64,000 nt of DNA from Streptomyces sp. T12 (GTDB taxonomy: Bacteria; Actinomycetota; Actinomycetes; Streptomycetales; Streptomycetaceae), in the NCBI RefSeq assembly GCF_028736035.1, contig NZ_CP117866.1:7130001-7194000 (forward strand). The letters run 5' to 3'. Positions 33,752 to 42,763 of this stretch are shown piece after piece; the stretch's first letter is position 1, and every line of letters starts with the position of its first letter. The notes under the pieces are model-generated. The model saw only the letters and a program-made list of their open reading frames with translations. It searched no databases and was not told where the DNA came from. Position numbers and translations under genes: made by a program.

Positions 33752-34161
33752 GCCGGCCCGGGTCCCGCGCCGCGCTGTTTGTAGAGGCTGATCGAAACGG
33801 TTTTGTCCTCGTCCACGGCGGAGGAGACCTTGCCCGCCAGGGCGGACAGCACGGTCCAGGCGAAGGTGTCCCTGGAGGGGGCGTGGCCGTCCGTGGTCGG
33901 GGCCGAGACGGTGACCTCGAGTGAGTCGTCGACGAGCCGGAACACGCAGCTGAGCACCGAGCCGGGCACGGCCTGCTGGAGCAGGATCGCGCACGCCTCG
34001 TCCACCGCGATGCGGAGATCCTCGATCTCGTCGAGGGTGAAGTCCAAACGGGCCGCGAGGCCGGCAGTCGCCGTACGCAGCACCGACAGGTAGGCACCCG
34101 CGGCCGGCAGCCGGACTTCCACGAAGTCCTGGGTCGCGGGCTCGCCTGCGATCTGGGACAC
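33748..34161 (-). CDS. prsH: RsbW-family anti-sigma factor of SigH (PrsH/UshX)
   Basis: A 137-residue GHKL-fold serine kinase/anti-sigma factor. The N-box is in DEIEDLRIAVDEACAILLQ (Glu-x3-Asn region altered to DEAC), and TVSISLYKQR ends the fold. In S. coelicolor the homologue binds and inhibits SigH. GTG 34161 follows GGAGGTGAGG; two earlier in-frame starts (34167, 34173) overlap that SD and were rejected. The downstream overlap with sigH makes the two stoichiometrically coupled. Confidence 0.9.
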   Translation of the reverse strand: MSQIAGEPATQDFVEVRLPAAGAYLSVLRTATAGLAARLDFTLDEIEDLRIAVDEACAILLQQAVPGSVLSCVFRLVDDSLEVTVSAPTTDGHAPSRDTFAWTVLSALAGKVSSAVDEDKTVSISLYKQRGAGPGPA

Positions 34162-34370
34162 CCTCACCTCCAAGGTGGTACAAGCTTCTCGGGGCCGAGG
34201 GTTGCCCCCCGGGGTAACGCGATGTGTGGTTCAGCGGTGACGCTATCGCGCTCTGAACTTTCCTGTCCCCAGGACCCCAACCCCTTGCCGTCACTCACAG
34301 TAAACCTGTGGATACGCTCCGTGTCTAGGGGTCTGCGGCTCCAATTGGGAAGAGCGCGCGCCGGGTTGAC

Positions 34371-34395
34371 GTACCCAGACGTCAGACGGTCGAAC
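34371..34395 (-). promoter_or_regulatory. Sigma-B/SigH-type promoter of the prsH-sigH operon
   Basis: Read on the minus strand, GTTC (34395-34392), 15 bases, then GGGTAC (34376-34371) fit the group 3 consensus GTTT-N14-16-GGGTAY. The start site would lie near 34364, about 200 bases before prsH. This agrees with SigH activating its own operon. Confidence 0.7.
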
Positions 34396-34410
34396 CGTCC
34401 GGATCCAGGG

Positions 34411-34671
34411 TCACACGAGTACGTGGTCGACGAAGCACCAACGCCATTCCTCGCCCGGCTCGAAGGTCCGCATCACCGGGTGACCGGACTCCTTGTGGTG
34501 TTCTGTCGCATGCCTCCCCGGCGAGGAGTCGCAGCAGCCGACATGCCCGCAGCTGAGACAGAGCCGCAGTTGTACGGGGTGCATGCCGTCCGCCAGACAC
34601 TCCGGACACGTCTCGTTCAGCGCCACGGGTTCCGGGTGCGGCAGCGCGTCGGCGTGCGTGCACTGTTTCAT
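34411..34671 (-). CDS. UBP-type zinc-finger protein
   Basis: An 86-residue protein that is essentially one ZnF-UBP domain. Cys/His pairs appear in order: MKQCTHAD, ETCPECLADG, LCLSCGHVGCCDSSPGRHATEHH, SGHPVMRTFEPGEEWRWCFVDH. In eukaryotes this domain binds free ubiquitin C-termini. Bacterial stand-alone copies are common in actinobacteria and have no established partner. ATG 34671 begins exactly at the domain. It lies upstream of the sigH operon on the same strand but is separated from it by the SigH-type promoter. Confidence 0.88.
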   Translation of the reverse strand: MKQCTHADALPHPEPVALNETCPECLADGMHPVQLRLCLSCGHVGCCDSSPGRHATEHHKESGHPVMRTFEPGEEWRWCFVDHVLV

Positions 34672-34912
34672 GATTGCCAGGTTACGACGGCCGCGAGGAT
34701 GGCCGCGCGGAAAAACGAGGGCGGGCGTACGGCGATGATCAAGTGCGCTCCACGACGAATGATCGGGGGCGGGCGCAGGCCATGAGCGAGCGCAGGCGGA
34801 AGACGGCGGCACACGGGCGCGTGCGGACGGCGAGGACGGCGAGGGGCCAGGGGAGCCGTGCCACGGTGCACGCGCGCGTGGGCAGCGGGACGGACGGGAG
34901 CGGGCGAGAAGC

Positions 34913-36508
34913 ATGGATGTGATGCCGCTGCTGTTGCTGGTGGCGGGCAGTGCCGCGGTGGCCGCGGGCGCCCGGCGGTCCCCCGTGCCGGCGCCGCTGC
35001 TGCTCGTCGCCGCCGGGCTTGCGGTGTCGTACGTGCCGGGCGTGCCCGAGTACACCCTCGACCCGCACATCGTCCTGCCACTGGTGCTGCCCCCGCTGCT
35101 GTACAGCGCGGCGACGGACAGCTCGTATCTCGATCTGCGGGCCCAGATGCGGCCCGTGATGCTGCTGTCGGTGGGATACGTGCTCTTCGCGACCTTCACC
35201 GTCGGCTGGGCCGCGTATCTCGTCGTACCGGATCTGCCGCTGACCGCGGCGCTGGTGCTGGGCGCGGTGGTGGCGCCGCCGGACGCGGTCGCGGCGACGG
35301 CGGTCGCGCGCCGGGTGGGGCTGCCGTCCCGGATCACCACGATCCTGCAGGGCGAGTCCCTGGTGAACGACGCCACCGCGATCACCGCCTACCGCGTGGC
35401 GCTCGCGGCCGCCGTCGGAGAGGGCGCCACCTGGGCGGGCGGCATCGGCGAGTTCCTGCTCGCGGCGCTCGGCGGCATCGGCATGGGGCTGGTGCTGATG
35501 GTGCCGATCCACTGGCTGCGCACGCATGTGAAGGAAGCGCTGCTGCAGAACACGCTCTCGCTGCTCATCCCGTTCGTCGCGTACGCGGCTGCCGAGCAGG
35601 TGCACGCCTCCGGGGTGCTTGCGGTCGTGGTCGTCGCGCTGTACCTGGGACACCGCGCGTGGGAGGTCGACTTCGCCACCCGGCTCCAGGAGGAGGCGGT
35701 GTGGAAGATGGTCGCGTTCGTGCTGGAGTCGGCGGTGTTCGCGCTCATCGGACTGCAGCTTCCGGTGGTCCTCAAGGGCCTCGGGGAGTACGAGGGAGGA
35801 CGTGCCGCCTGGTACGCGGTCGCTGTCTTCGTCGTGGTCGTCGTCTCGCGGTTCGTGTGGGTGTATCCGGCGACCTTCCTGCCGCGCATGCTGTCGGCGC
35901 GGATCCGGGAGCGTGAGGACAACCCGACCTGGAAGGGGCCGTTCATCATCTCGTGGGCCGGGATGCGGGGCGTGGTCTCGCTGGCCATCGCCTTCTCGAT
36001 CCCGCTCACGGTGCACGGCGGCGAGGACTTCCCCGAGCTCAACCTCATCCTCTTCCTGACCTTCACGACGGTCATCGGCACGCTGGTCGTCCAGGGCGTT
36101 ACGCTGCCGTCCCTGGTCCGGCTGCTGAAACTCCCCGGCCGGGACGCACAGGCCGAGACCCTCGCCGAGGCGAACGCCCAGGCACAGGCCTCCCGAGCCG
36201 CCGAGCTACGCCTGGAGGAACTCCTCGCCGACGAGCGCAACGCCCTCCCGGCCCCACTGGCCGACCGCCTGCGGGCCGTCCTGGAACGGCGCCGCAACTC
36301 CGTCTGGGAACGGCTGGGCCAGGCCAATCCGGTCACCGGCGAGTCCGTCGACGACACCTACCGGCGCCTGTCCCGTGAGGTGATCGGCACCGAGCGCACG
36401 GTGTTCGTGAAGCTGCGGGACGGTCGCTATATCGACGACGAGATGCTGCGGACGCTGCTGCGCAGACTTGATCTGGAGGAGGCGGCGGCCTATCGGGAGG
36501 CGGGATGA
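34913..36508 (+). CDS. Na+/H+ antiporter, CPA1 family
   Basis: This 531-residue protein has about twelve membrane helices, then a cytoplasmic tail of roughly 125 residues. The ion-binding region shows GAVVAPPDAVAATAVARRVG (Asp-Ala-Val) and LQGESLVNDATA with the ND motif. ISWAGMRGVVSLAIAFSIPL is the conserved late helix with the Arg. The tail is charged and helical (LEELLADERNALPAPLADRL) and probably senses pH or ions. It exchanges sodium or potassium for protons at the plasma membrane. The start is ATG 34913 behind GAGAAG. Confidence 0.9.
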   Translation: MDVMPLLLLVAGSAAVAAGARRSPVPAPLLLVAAGLAVSYVPGVPEYTLDPHIVLPLVLPPLLYSAATDSSYLDLRAQMRPVMLLSVGYVLFATFTVGWAAYLVVPDLPLTAALVLGAVVAPPDAVAATAVARRVGLPSRITTILQGESLVNDATAITAYRVALAAAVGEGATWAGGIGEFLLAALGGIGMGLVLMVPIHWLRTHVKEALLQNTLSLLIPFVAYAAAEQVHASGVLAVVVVALYLGHRAWEVDFATRLQEEAVWKMVAFVLESAVFALIGLQLPVVLKGLGEYEGGRAAWYAVAVFVVVVVSRFVWVYPATFLPRMLSARIREREDNPTWKGPFIISWAGMRGVVSLAIAFSIPLTVHGGEDFPELNLILFLTFTTVIGTLVVQGVTLPSLVRLLKLPGRDAQAETLAEANAQAQASRAAELRLEELLADERNALPAPLADRLRAVLERRRNSVWERLGQANPVTGESVDDTYRRLSREVIGTERTVFVKLRDGRYIDDEMLRTLLRRLDLEEAAAYREAG

Positions 36509-36596
36509 GGCTTCCGGACACGCACGGCACGGCTGACGGGAGATCATAGGAGGGACACGATCGGCACAGTTGGTACAAGGTGACTCGGGGGGCTCG

Positions 36597-39359
36597 ATGA
36601 CGACCGGCACCGGACAGCGGTTCTTCATCAGTTACGCGGGGGCGGATCGGCTCTGGGCCGAGTGGGTGGGCTGGCACCTGGAGCGGGACGGTCATCACGT
36701 CGAACTCGACGTGTGGGACTGGCGGACCGGGGACGACTTCGTCCAGCGCATGGACGAGGGGCTGAAGAAGGCCGACGCCGTGGTCGCCCTGTTCTCCAAG
36801 TCGTACTTCGAGGACGGGCGCTGGACCCAGGAGGAGCGGTCCGCGGTGGTCGCCCGCCGGGACCGGATCATTCCGCTCGCAGTCGAGCCGTTGAGCAACC
36901 ACGACGTGGATCCCCTGCTCGCCTCCAAGGTCCGCAAGAACCTCCACGGCCTGGACAGGACGGCCGCCGTCGCGGCGCTGCGGGAGGCGGTGGGCGGCGG
37001 TGGCCGTCCGACTGCCGCGCCGGCGTTTCCGGGCGACGGCCCGGTGGACGACGCCGTGCTGCCGCAGAGCCCACAGCCCCCGCTGCCCGGCACGACCGAG
37101 CGGCCCGCTCTGTGGAACGTACGCCGCGAGAACCGCGACTTCTCCGGCCGTGAGGCCGAGATCGTCCAGCTCCGGGCCGCGCTGCTCAGCGGTCGGCACT
37201 CCGCCGTATACGCGTTGCACGGGATGGGCGGCATCGGCAAGACGCAGATCGCTCTGGAGTACGCGCACCGGTTCGCCGGCCAGTACGACCTGGTGTGGTG
37301 GATCGACGCGGAGCAGACCGACCAGATTCCGGTCCACTACACGGAGCTGGCCGACCGGCTCGGCATCGCGGTCCGGGAAGCCGGGGCCGAGCACAACGCC
37401 CGTACGCTGCTGGCGGAGCTCCGCACCCGGCGGGGCTGGCTGATCATCCTCGACAACATCGAGGACCCGGACCAGATCGAGCCCTGGCTGCCGGAGGGCC
37501 CCGGGCACGTCGTCATCACCTCTCGCAATCCCAACTGGCGCCGCCTCGCCCAGCCGGCCTCCCTGGACGTGTTCACACGGGCCGACTCGCTCGCGTATCT
37601 CCGGACGAGGGTCCCGGGTATCGCAGAGGAACAGGCGGAGACCCTGGCCAAGGAACTCGGCGACCTTCCGCTGGCGCTCGCGCAGGCCGCGGGGGTGATC
37701 GAGAACGGCATGACCGTCGACCGCTATCGACGGCTCCTGAACGACAGCACGGGACGGATCCTGCGGGAGGGCGAGGTCCCGGACTATTCGGCGTCGTTGG
37801 CCGCCGCGGTCGGCATCGCCGCGGCACGCGTGAGCGACGAACGCCGCGCCTCCGCGGCCCTGCTCCAAGTGGCCGCCTTCCTGGGGCCCGAGCCGATCCC
37901 CACGGAGTGGCTGGAGGTGGCGCGGCCGCGTCTGACCACGATTCCGGGCGATGCCGGCGACCTGATGTGGACGAGGAACACGCTCGAACCCCTGCGCCGC
38001 TACGGCCTTGCCCGCATCGACGCCGAGGCCCTGCAGATCCATCGCCTGACGCAGGCCGTGCTCCGGGATCAGGCCGACCCGGCGCAGACCGGGGCGCTCC
38101 ACGACGACGCCGCGGCCGTCCTGGCCGCCGCCGCGCCGGGCGATCCGCAAACGCCGGCCAACTGGCCCACGTGGGCCACCCTGACCGCACACCTCACGGC
38201 GGAGCACATCGATGTCACGGCCCGCGTCGGGCTGCGTGCGACGCTGCTGGACGCCGTCCACTTCCTGATCCGCAGCGGTCGGCCGCGACCCGCTGCCGAC
38301 CTCGCCGCCGAGCTGCGCACGGCATGGACCTCCCAGTCGGGTCCCGATGACGCGGACGTCCTCACCTGCACGCAGTACCTCGGCCATGCGACGTCGGACG
38401 TCGGCGACATCCGCGGCGCCCGGCCCATCATCGAGGACGCGTACGCGCGTCGCCGCCGGACCCTCGGGGACGATCACCCCGACACCCTGCAGTCGGCCAA
38501 CGATCTCGGGGCGATCCTGAGCGGGCTGAGTGAGGATGTGCAGGCACTGAGCATGTGTGAGGACACCCTCGCCCGTCGGCGAGGTGTCCTCGGAGACGAC
38601 CACCCCGACACGTTGCAGTCCGCCGCGAACCTGGCCATCTCTCTGGCCAAGCTGGGCCATTACCGTCAAGCACACGCGGCGGCCGAGGACACCCTCGCCC
38701 GTCAGCGCCGCGTTCTGGGAGACGACCATCCCGACACGTTCAGGTCGGCCAGCCACCTCGCTGACCTCATCTCCGACCTGGGCGACAAGGCGGAGGCTCG
38801 TCGCCGCAACGAGGACATCCTGGCTCGCTGCAGGCGGCTCCTCGGCGACGATCACCCCGTCACCCTTGAGATCGCCCACAGTTACGCCGGTGACCTGTAC
38901 GTGCTGGGCGAGTACGAGGACGCCCGTCGCCGATACGAGGACAACCTGGCCCGCCGCCGCCGGGTTCTCGGGGACGATCACCCCAACGCCCTGACCGCGG
39001 CTCATGACCTGGCCAGGTCCCTGCTCGCGTTGGGCAGGCCCAAGGAAGCTCACGAACTGGAGGAAGACACTCTGGCGCGCCGCCGCCGCCTCCTCGGCGA
39101 TGACCACCTGGACACGCTCAGGTCTGTGCGGGGCGTGGCCAGCATCCTGCGCTCGCAGCGTGCCTACCCGGCAGCGGCGAAGCTCCTCGAGGACACACGA
39201 ACGCGTCAGATCCGCACACTCGGCCCCGACCACCCCGAGACCCGCATCACCACCAACACCCTGGCCGAGACGTACCGGGCGATGGGCCTGAAGAACAAGG
39301 CGAACCAACTCCAGTCCGGAAAGAAGCCCAAGCGCAGGTTCGGCCGGAAGCGCCGATAG
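36597..39359 (+). CDS. TIR-NB-ARC (STAND)-TPR protein, candidate single-gene immune NLR
   Basis: A 920-residue protein. The TIR domain covers residues 7-130 with FISYAGADR at its first strand and W76-x3-E80 in DGRWTQEE, the spacing of the NADase glutamate in SARM1-type TIRs. After a Pro-rich linker comes an NB-ARC ATPase: Walker A GMGGIGKT at 209-216, Walker B LIILDN at 282-287, VVITSRN (sensor 1), then GDLPLALAQAAG. Residues 600-905 hold seven exactly phased 42-residue TPRs of kinesin-light-chain type, each with LGDDHP. The tail KKPKRRFGRKRR is strongly basic. ATG 36597 is chosen; TTG 36570 behind AGGAGGG is possible. It stands alone, without an effector partner. Bacterial TIR-STAND proteins sense phage components and deplete NAD+. 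Confidence 0.88.
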   Translation: MTTGTGQRFFISYAGADRLWAEWVGWHLERDGHHVELDVWDWRTGDDFVQRMDEGLKKADAVVALFSKSYFEDGRWTQEERSAVVARRDRIIPLAVEPLSNHDVDPLLASKVRKNLHGLDRTAAVAALREAVGGGGRPTAAPAFPGDGPVDDAVLPQSPQPPLPGTTERPALWNVRRENRDFSGREAEIVQLRAALLSGRHSAVYALHGMGGIGKTQIALEYAHRFAGQYDLVWWIDAEQTDQIPVHYTELADRLGIAVREAGAEHNARTLLAELRTRRGWLIILDNIEDPDQIEPWLPEGPGHVVITSRNPNWRRLAQPASLDVFTRADSLAYLRTRVPGIAEEQAETLAKELGDLPLALAQAAGVIENGMTVDRYRRLLNDSTGRILREGEVPDYSASLAAAVGIAAARVSDERRASAALLQVAAFLGPEPIPTEWLEVARPRLTTIPGDAGDLMWTRNTLEPLRRYGLARIDAEALQIHRLTQAVLRDQADPAQTGALHDDAAAVLAAAAPGDPQTPANWPTWATLTAHLTAEHIDVTARVGLRATLLDAVHFLIRSGRPRPAADLAAELRTAWTSQSGPDDADVLTCTQYLGHATSDVGDIRGARPIIEDAYARRRRTLGDDHPDTLQSANDLGAILSGLSEDVQALSMCEDTLARRRGVLGDDHPDTLQSAANLAISLAKLGHYRQAHAAAEDTLARQRRVLGDDHPDTFRSASHLADLISDLGDKAEARRRNEDILARCRRLLGDDHPVTLEIAHSYAGDLYVLGEYEDARRRYEDNLARRRRVLGDDHPNALTAAHDLARSLLALGRPKEAHELEEDTLARRRRLLGDDHLDTLRSVRGVASILRSQRAYPAAAKLLEDTRTRQIRTLGPDHPETRITTNTLAETYRAMGLKNKANQLQSGKKPKRRFGRKRR
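38460..39245 (+). repeat. Seven 126-bp tandem repeats encoding TPRs
   Basis: The codons for Leu-Gly-Asp-Asp-His-Pro recur at 38463, 38589, 38715, 38841, 38967, 39093 and 39219, exactly 126 bases apart each time. There is no insertion or deletion between units. Such regularity suggests recent expansion or selection against length change. Confidence 0.9.
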
Positions 39360-39387
39360 GGCACTGTGCCTTGCGCCTTCGCGTCGG

Positions 39388-40299
39388 TCACCCGGCGAGC
39401 GGGGACCCCGTGACGACGGCTGCGACTGTCGTCCCGCGCGGGAAGGCGCCCTCCTTGGCGAGGAAGACAAGCCCATACAGCAATTTGGCGACATAGAGAC
39501 GCTCGACCGGCACCCCATGCCGTCCCTCGAAGTCCTTCGCGAAGGCGTCGAGCTCGGGCGTCGTACGGGCGTACCCCCCGAAATGGAACCGCTCGTCCAG
39601 CCACCAGTCGCCGCGCGTCCCGCCGAACGCCTCGGCCTGCAGGCCCCGTACGTCGTCGCCGAGGAAGCCGCCCTTGAGGACGGGGATGCCGAGGGCCCGC
39701 TGACCGGGGTCGAGCCCCGCGGCGAGGCCGGCCAGCGTTCCGCCCGTGCCGCACGCGATCGCGACGACGTCGGCCTGCCCGCGCAACTCCTCGCCGAGGG
39801 CCCGGCACCCCCGTACGGCGAGGGCGTTGCTGCCGCCTTCCGGGACGATGTACGCCCCCTGCGCATCCGCCGCGCGCAGGACGGCTGCCTGCGTTTCGGG
39901 GTCGGTCTTGCGGCGGTACGTCGACCTGTCGACGAAATGCAGCCGCATACCGTCGGCCACGCACCGCGCGAGGGACGGATTCAGTGGCCGCTCGCCCAGC
40001 TCCTGGCCGCGCACCACGCCGACCGTGGGCAGGCCGAGGAGCCGGCCCGCGGCGGCGGTGGCGCGCAGGTGGTTGGAGTAGGCGCCGCCGAAGGTGACGA
40101 TCGGGCGACCGGCCGCGGCCATCAGGTTCGGCGCGAGCTTGCGCCATTTGTTGCCGATCAGCTCAGGGTGGATCAGGTCGTCGCGCTTGAGGAACAGCCG
40201 GACACCGCGACGCGCGAACCGCTCGTCGGCCGCCTCCTGCAGGGGGGAGGGGAGCCGGGGACGGAGGGCGCTGAGGTCGGGGACGTCGGGGCTGGTCAC
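39388..40299 (-). CDS. PLP-dependent D-cysteine desulfhydrase / ACC deaminase family protein
   Basis: This 303-residue fold-type II PLP enzyme carries the cofactor lysine as Lys51 in GNKWRKL. TFGGAYSNHLRATAAAG binds substrate and ACGTGGTLAGLAAG binds the phosphate. It is clearly of the DcyD/AcdS group. Sequence alone does not separate D-cysteine desulfhydrase (D-Cys to pyruvate, sulfide, ammonia) from related activities. GTG 40299 is the start. It is convergent with the TIR gene (28 bases between stops). Confidence 0.87.
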   Translation of the reverse strand: MTSPDVPDLSALRPRLPSPLQEAADERFARRGVRLFLKRDDLIHPELIGNKWRKLAPNLMAAAGRPIVTFGGAYSNHLRATAAAGRLLGLPTVGVVRGQELGERPLNPSLARCVADGMRLHFVDRSTYRRKTDPETQAAVLRAADAQGAYIVPEGGSNALAVRGCRALGEELRGQADVVAIACGTGGTLAGLAAGLDPGQRALGIPVLKGGFLGDDVRGLQAEAFGGTRGDWWLDERFHFGGYARTTPELDAFAKDFEGRHGVPVERLYVAKLLYGLVFLAKEGAFPRGTTVAAVVTGSPLAG

Positions 40300-40337
40300 C
40301 TGGCCATTGTCGCCCGGGCCCCATGGCTACGGCTGCC

Positions 40338-40928
40338 CTACTTCAGCCGCTCCCTGATCCGCTCCCGCATCCACGCCATCGTGAACCCCCGCGGATCCAC
40401 CTTCCCGGGCTGCCATTCCAGATGCCCGATCACCGACCGTTCCGTCCACCCGTGATGGCGGCAGATGGCCGCCGAGACGCGTTCGATCGCCTCCAGCTGG
40501 GGCTCCGGCCACGGATCCTGGCCGTCACCCAGGTTCTCGCACTCGAAGCCATAGAAGTGGCGGTTGCCGTCGGTGTTGGCCTCGTTGTCGGGAGGCAGGG
40601 CCTTTTCCGCGATGACCGCGCGCAGTACGTCGTCGTCGCCGAGGCCGGCGTGGTTGGCGCGGCCGTAGCCGACGAGGTGGACCCTGCCGTCCTTGGTGAT
40701 GACGCCGTGGCACAGCGGCCCCGGCAGCCCTTCGTAGCCGTTGCGGCAGAGGTCCACCGTGTGTGCGCTGCCCTTGGTCACCGTGTGGTGGATCATCACG
40801 CCGTGGACGGGCCCCCAGGGACCGACGTGATTGCGGTTGTGGTGCTCCCAGTCGCCGACCTCGACGACCGTCGCGCCCTCCGCCCGGAGTCTCTCCAGGA
40901 ATCTGCTCGCGGACATGGGTGAGGCCAT
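40338..40928 (-). CDS. N-acetylmuramoyl-L-alanine amidase (PGRP/amidase_2 fold) without export signal
   Basis: A 196-residue T7-lysozyme-like amidase. Zinc ligands and active-site blocks are visible: MIHHTVTKGS, VGYGRANHAG, FYGFECENLG and VIGHLEWQPGKVDP. ATG 40928 follows GGAGG at good distance. The N-terminus (MASPMSASRFLERLRAEGA) has no signal peptide and no wall-binding domain follows. It may be cytoplasmic, released by lysis, or derived from a phage endolysin. It is divergent from the encapsulin gene. Confidence 0.85.
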   Translation of the reverse strand: MASPMSASRFLERLRAEGATVVEVGDWEHHNRNHVGPWGPVHGVMIHHTVTKGSAHTVDLCRNGYEGLPGPLCHGVITKDGRVHLVGYGRANHAGLGDDDVLRAVIAEKALPPDNEANTDGNRHFYGFECENLGDGQDPWPEPQLEAIERVSAAICRHHGWTERSVIGHLEWQPGKVDPRGFTMAWMRERIRERLK

Positions 40929-41243
40929 GACCGCCTCCTTCGTGCCGTGCGTCGGCCGCCGTGCGCGGCCGCCTCGTATCGGTGACTTACCGAAAACGGG
41001 CAGACGGGACTCCTTGACTCGTACGGTGTGCGAGTCATTTCGGACACAGCCGTGGCTCGGACGGGGCGGCCGCTGCGCTGCCACGAGTGGACAAGAGCCC
41101 GCTATTTGCCCAGTAGACCGTGATCCATTCCCGCTCTTTCGTGTAATAGCACTGGCGCGCCTCGTGATGGAAGGCTCGGTCGTGCAGATCGCGATGCGTG
41201 GCGCCAGATCGGCGTCGGTGCATGACCGGGAGGGCAATTCCTT
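40929..41243. other. Divergent intergenic region between amidase and encapsulin
   Basis: This 315-base region holds an inverted repeat at 41015-41037 and a relatively AT-rich stretch at 41095-41160 that probably contains the encapsulin promoter. No gene is supported in it. Confidence 0.55.
41015..41037. promoter_or_regulatory. Inverted repeat, possible operator
   Basis: TGACTCG (41015-41021) and CGAGTCA (41031-41037) are perfect 7-bp arms separated by nine bases. The 16-base centre-to-centre geometry and position between divergent genes fit a dimeric regulator site. Confidence 0.45.
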
Positions 41244-42650
41244 ATGTCGGTAGGCGAAGAGGTCCGCACGGAGCAGGACAAGCCGCAGCAGAGTCTCGGT
41301 ACGGCTGCGGCGCGGAACCTGGCCACCACGACCAAGTCCGCACCCCAGATGCAGGAGATCAGCTCCCGCTGGCTGCTGCGCACGCTGCCATGGGTGAATG
41401 TGCAGGGCGGCACGTACCGGGTGAACCGGCGTCTGACGTACGCCGTGGGGGACGGCCGTATCACGTTCGTGAAGACCGGCGACCGGGTCGAGGTCATCCC
41501 CGTCGAGCTGACCGAACTGCCCGCGCTGCGGTCGTACGAGGACGAAGAGGTGCTCTCCGAGCTCGCCCAGCGCTGCCAGCAGCGGGAGTTCGCGGCCGGG
41601 AACGTGATCGCGTCGTTCGGCAGCCAGACCGACGAGGTGTTCCTGCTGGCGCACGGCAGGGTGGAGAAGGTCGGCACCGGTCCGTACGGGGAGGACGAGT
41701 CCCTGGGTGTCCTCGCCGACGGGGCCTACCTCGGTGAGCAGGCGCTGCTCGACGCGGACGCGATCTGGGAGTACACGGCCCGCGCGGTCACCGCGTGCAC
41801 GGTGCTCGTCCTGTCCCGCCAGGACGTCGAGCAGATCGCCGAGCGCGCCGACTCCCTGCGCGAGCACCTCGAACAGTTGCGGGCGATCCCCGAGCAGCGC
41901 ACCAACAAGTACGGCGAGAAGGAGATCGACCTCGCCGCCGGCCACAGCGGCGAGCCCGACATCCCGCACACCTTCGTCGACTACGAGGCCAGGCCCCGTG
42001 AGTACGAACTGAGCGTCGCCCAGACCGTGCTGCGCATCCACACGCGCGTGGCCGACCTCTACAACCAGCCGATGAACCAGACCGAGCAGCAGCTCCGGCT
42101 GACCGTGGAGGCCCTGAAGGAGCGCCAGGAGCACGAGCTCATCAACAACCGCGAGTTCGGGCTGCTCAACAACTGCGAGTACGACCAGCGGCTCCAGCCG
42201 CACGACGGCGTGCCCAGCCCCGACGACATGGACGAGCTGCTCTGCCGGCGGCGCGGCACCAAGCTGTTCCTCGCCCACCCGCGCGCGATCTCCGCGTTCG
42301 GGCGTGAGCTGAACAAGCGCGGGCTGGTCCCCGAGACCATCGAGATCGCCGGCAACCGCATCCCCACCTGGCGCGGGGTGCCGATCTACCCGTGCAACAA
42401 GATCCCGGTCACCGAGGCCCGTACGACCTCGATCATCGCCATGCGTACCGGCGAGGCGGAGCAGGGCGTCATCGGGCTCCAGCAGGCGGGCATCCCGGAC
42501 GAGATCGAGCCGAGCCTGTCCTGCCGCTTCATGGGCATCAACGAACAGGCCATCATCAAGTACCTGGTGACGGCCTACTACTCGGCCGCGGTTCTGGTGC
42601 CGGACGCCCTCGGTGTGCTGGAGAACGTCGAGATCGGGCGCTGGCGGTGA
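41244..42650 (+). CDS. Family 2B encapsulin shell protein with cyclic-nucleotide-binding domain (EshA/EshB type)
   Basis: A 468-residue HK97-fold shell protein. An N-terminal arm ([23 protein letters not shown]) leads to GGTYRVNRR and the first part of the fold. A cNMP-binding-like beta-barrel is inserted at about residues 105-210 ([23 protein letters not shown]). The remaining shell domain includes [53 protein letters not shown] and [19 protein letters not shown]. EshA/EshB proteins of Streptomyces were recently recognised as family 2B encapsulins that build icosahedral compartments. The next gene, a polyprenyl synthase, is a known type of family 2B cargo. ATG 41244 follows GGGAGG. Confidence 0.9.
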   Translation: MSVGEEVRTEQDKPQQSLGTAAARNLATTTKSAPQMQEISSRWLLRTLPWVNVQGGTYRVNRRLTYAVGDGRITFVKTGDRVEVIPVELTELPALRSYEDEEVLSELAQRCQQREFAAGNVIASFGSQTDEVFLLAHGRVEKVGTGPYGEDESLGVLADGAYLGEQALLDADAIWEYTARAVTACTVLVLSRQDVEQIAERADSLREHLEQLRAIPEQRTNKYGEKEIDLAAGHSGEPDIPHTFVDYEARPREYELSVAQTVLRIHTRVADLYNQPMNQTEQQLRLTVEALKERQEHELINNREFGLLNNCEYDQRLQPHDGVPSPDDMDELLCRRRGTKLFLAHPRAISAFGRELNKRGLVPETIEIAGNRIPTWRGVPIYPCNKIPVTEARTTSIIAMRTGEAEQGVIGLQQAGIPDEIEPSLSCRFMGINEQAIIKYLVTAYYSAAVLVPDALGVLENVEIGRWR

Positions 42651-42763
42651 CGTTTCCGCAACGGGGAGCCGTGTCCTCTCCCCGCGGGACGGGTACACCC
42701 TCGTCGTATGCGCCCAGCCGCAGTGGAAGCGCCACCGTCCGCGGACTCTCCGAGGGGGACCCC

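Noticed and set aside
36333..39866. Very long open frame on the minus strand (over 1100 codons)
   Set aside because: It is the antisense shadow of the TIR-NB-ARC-TPR gene; high GC and the repeats keep it open. It has no family similarity and runs into both neighbours.
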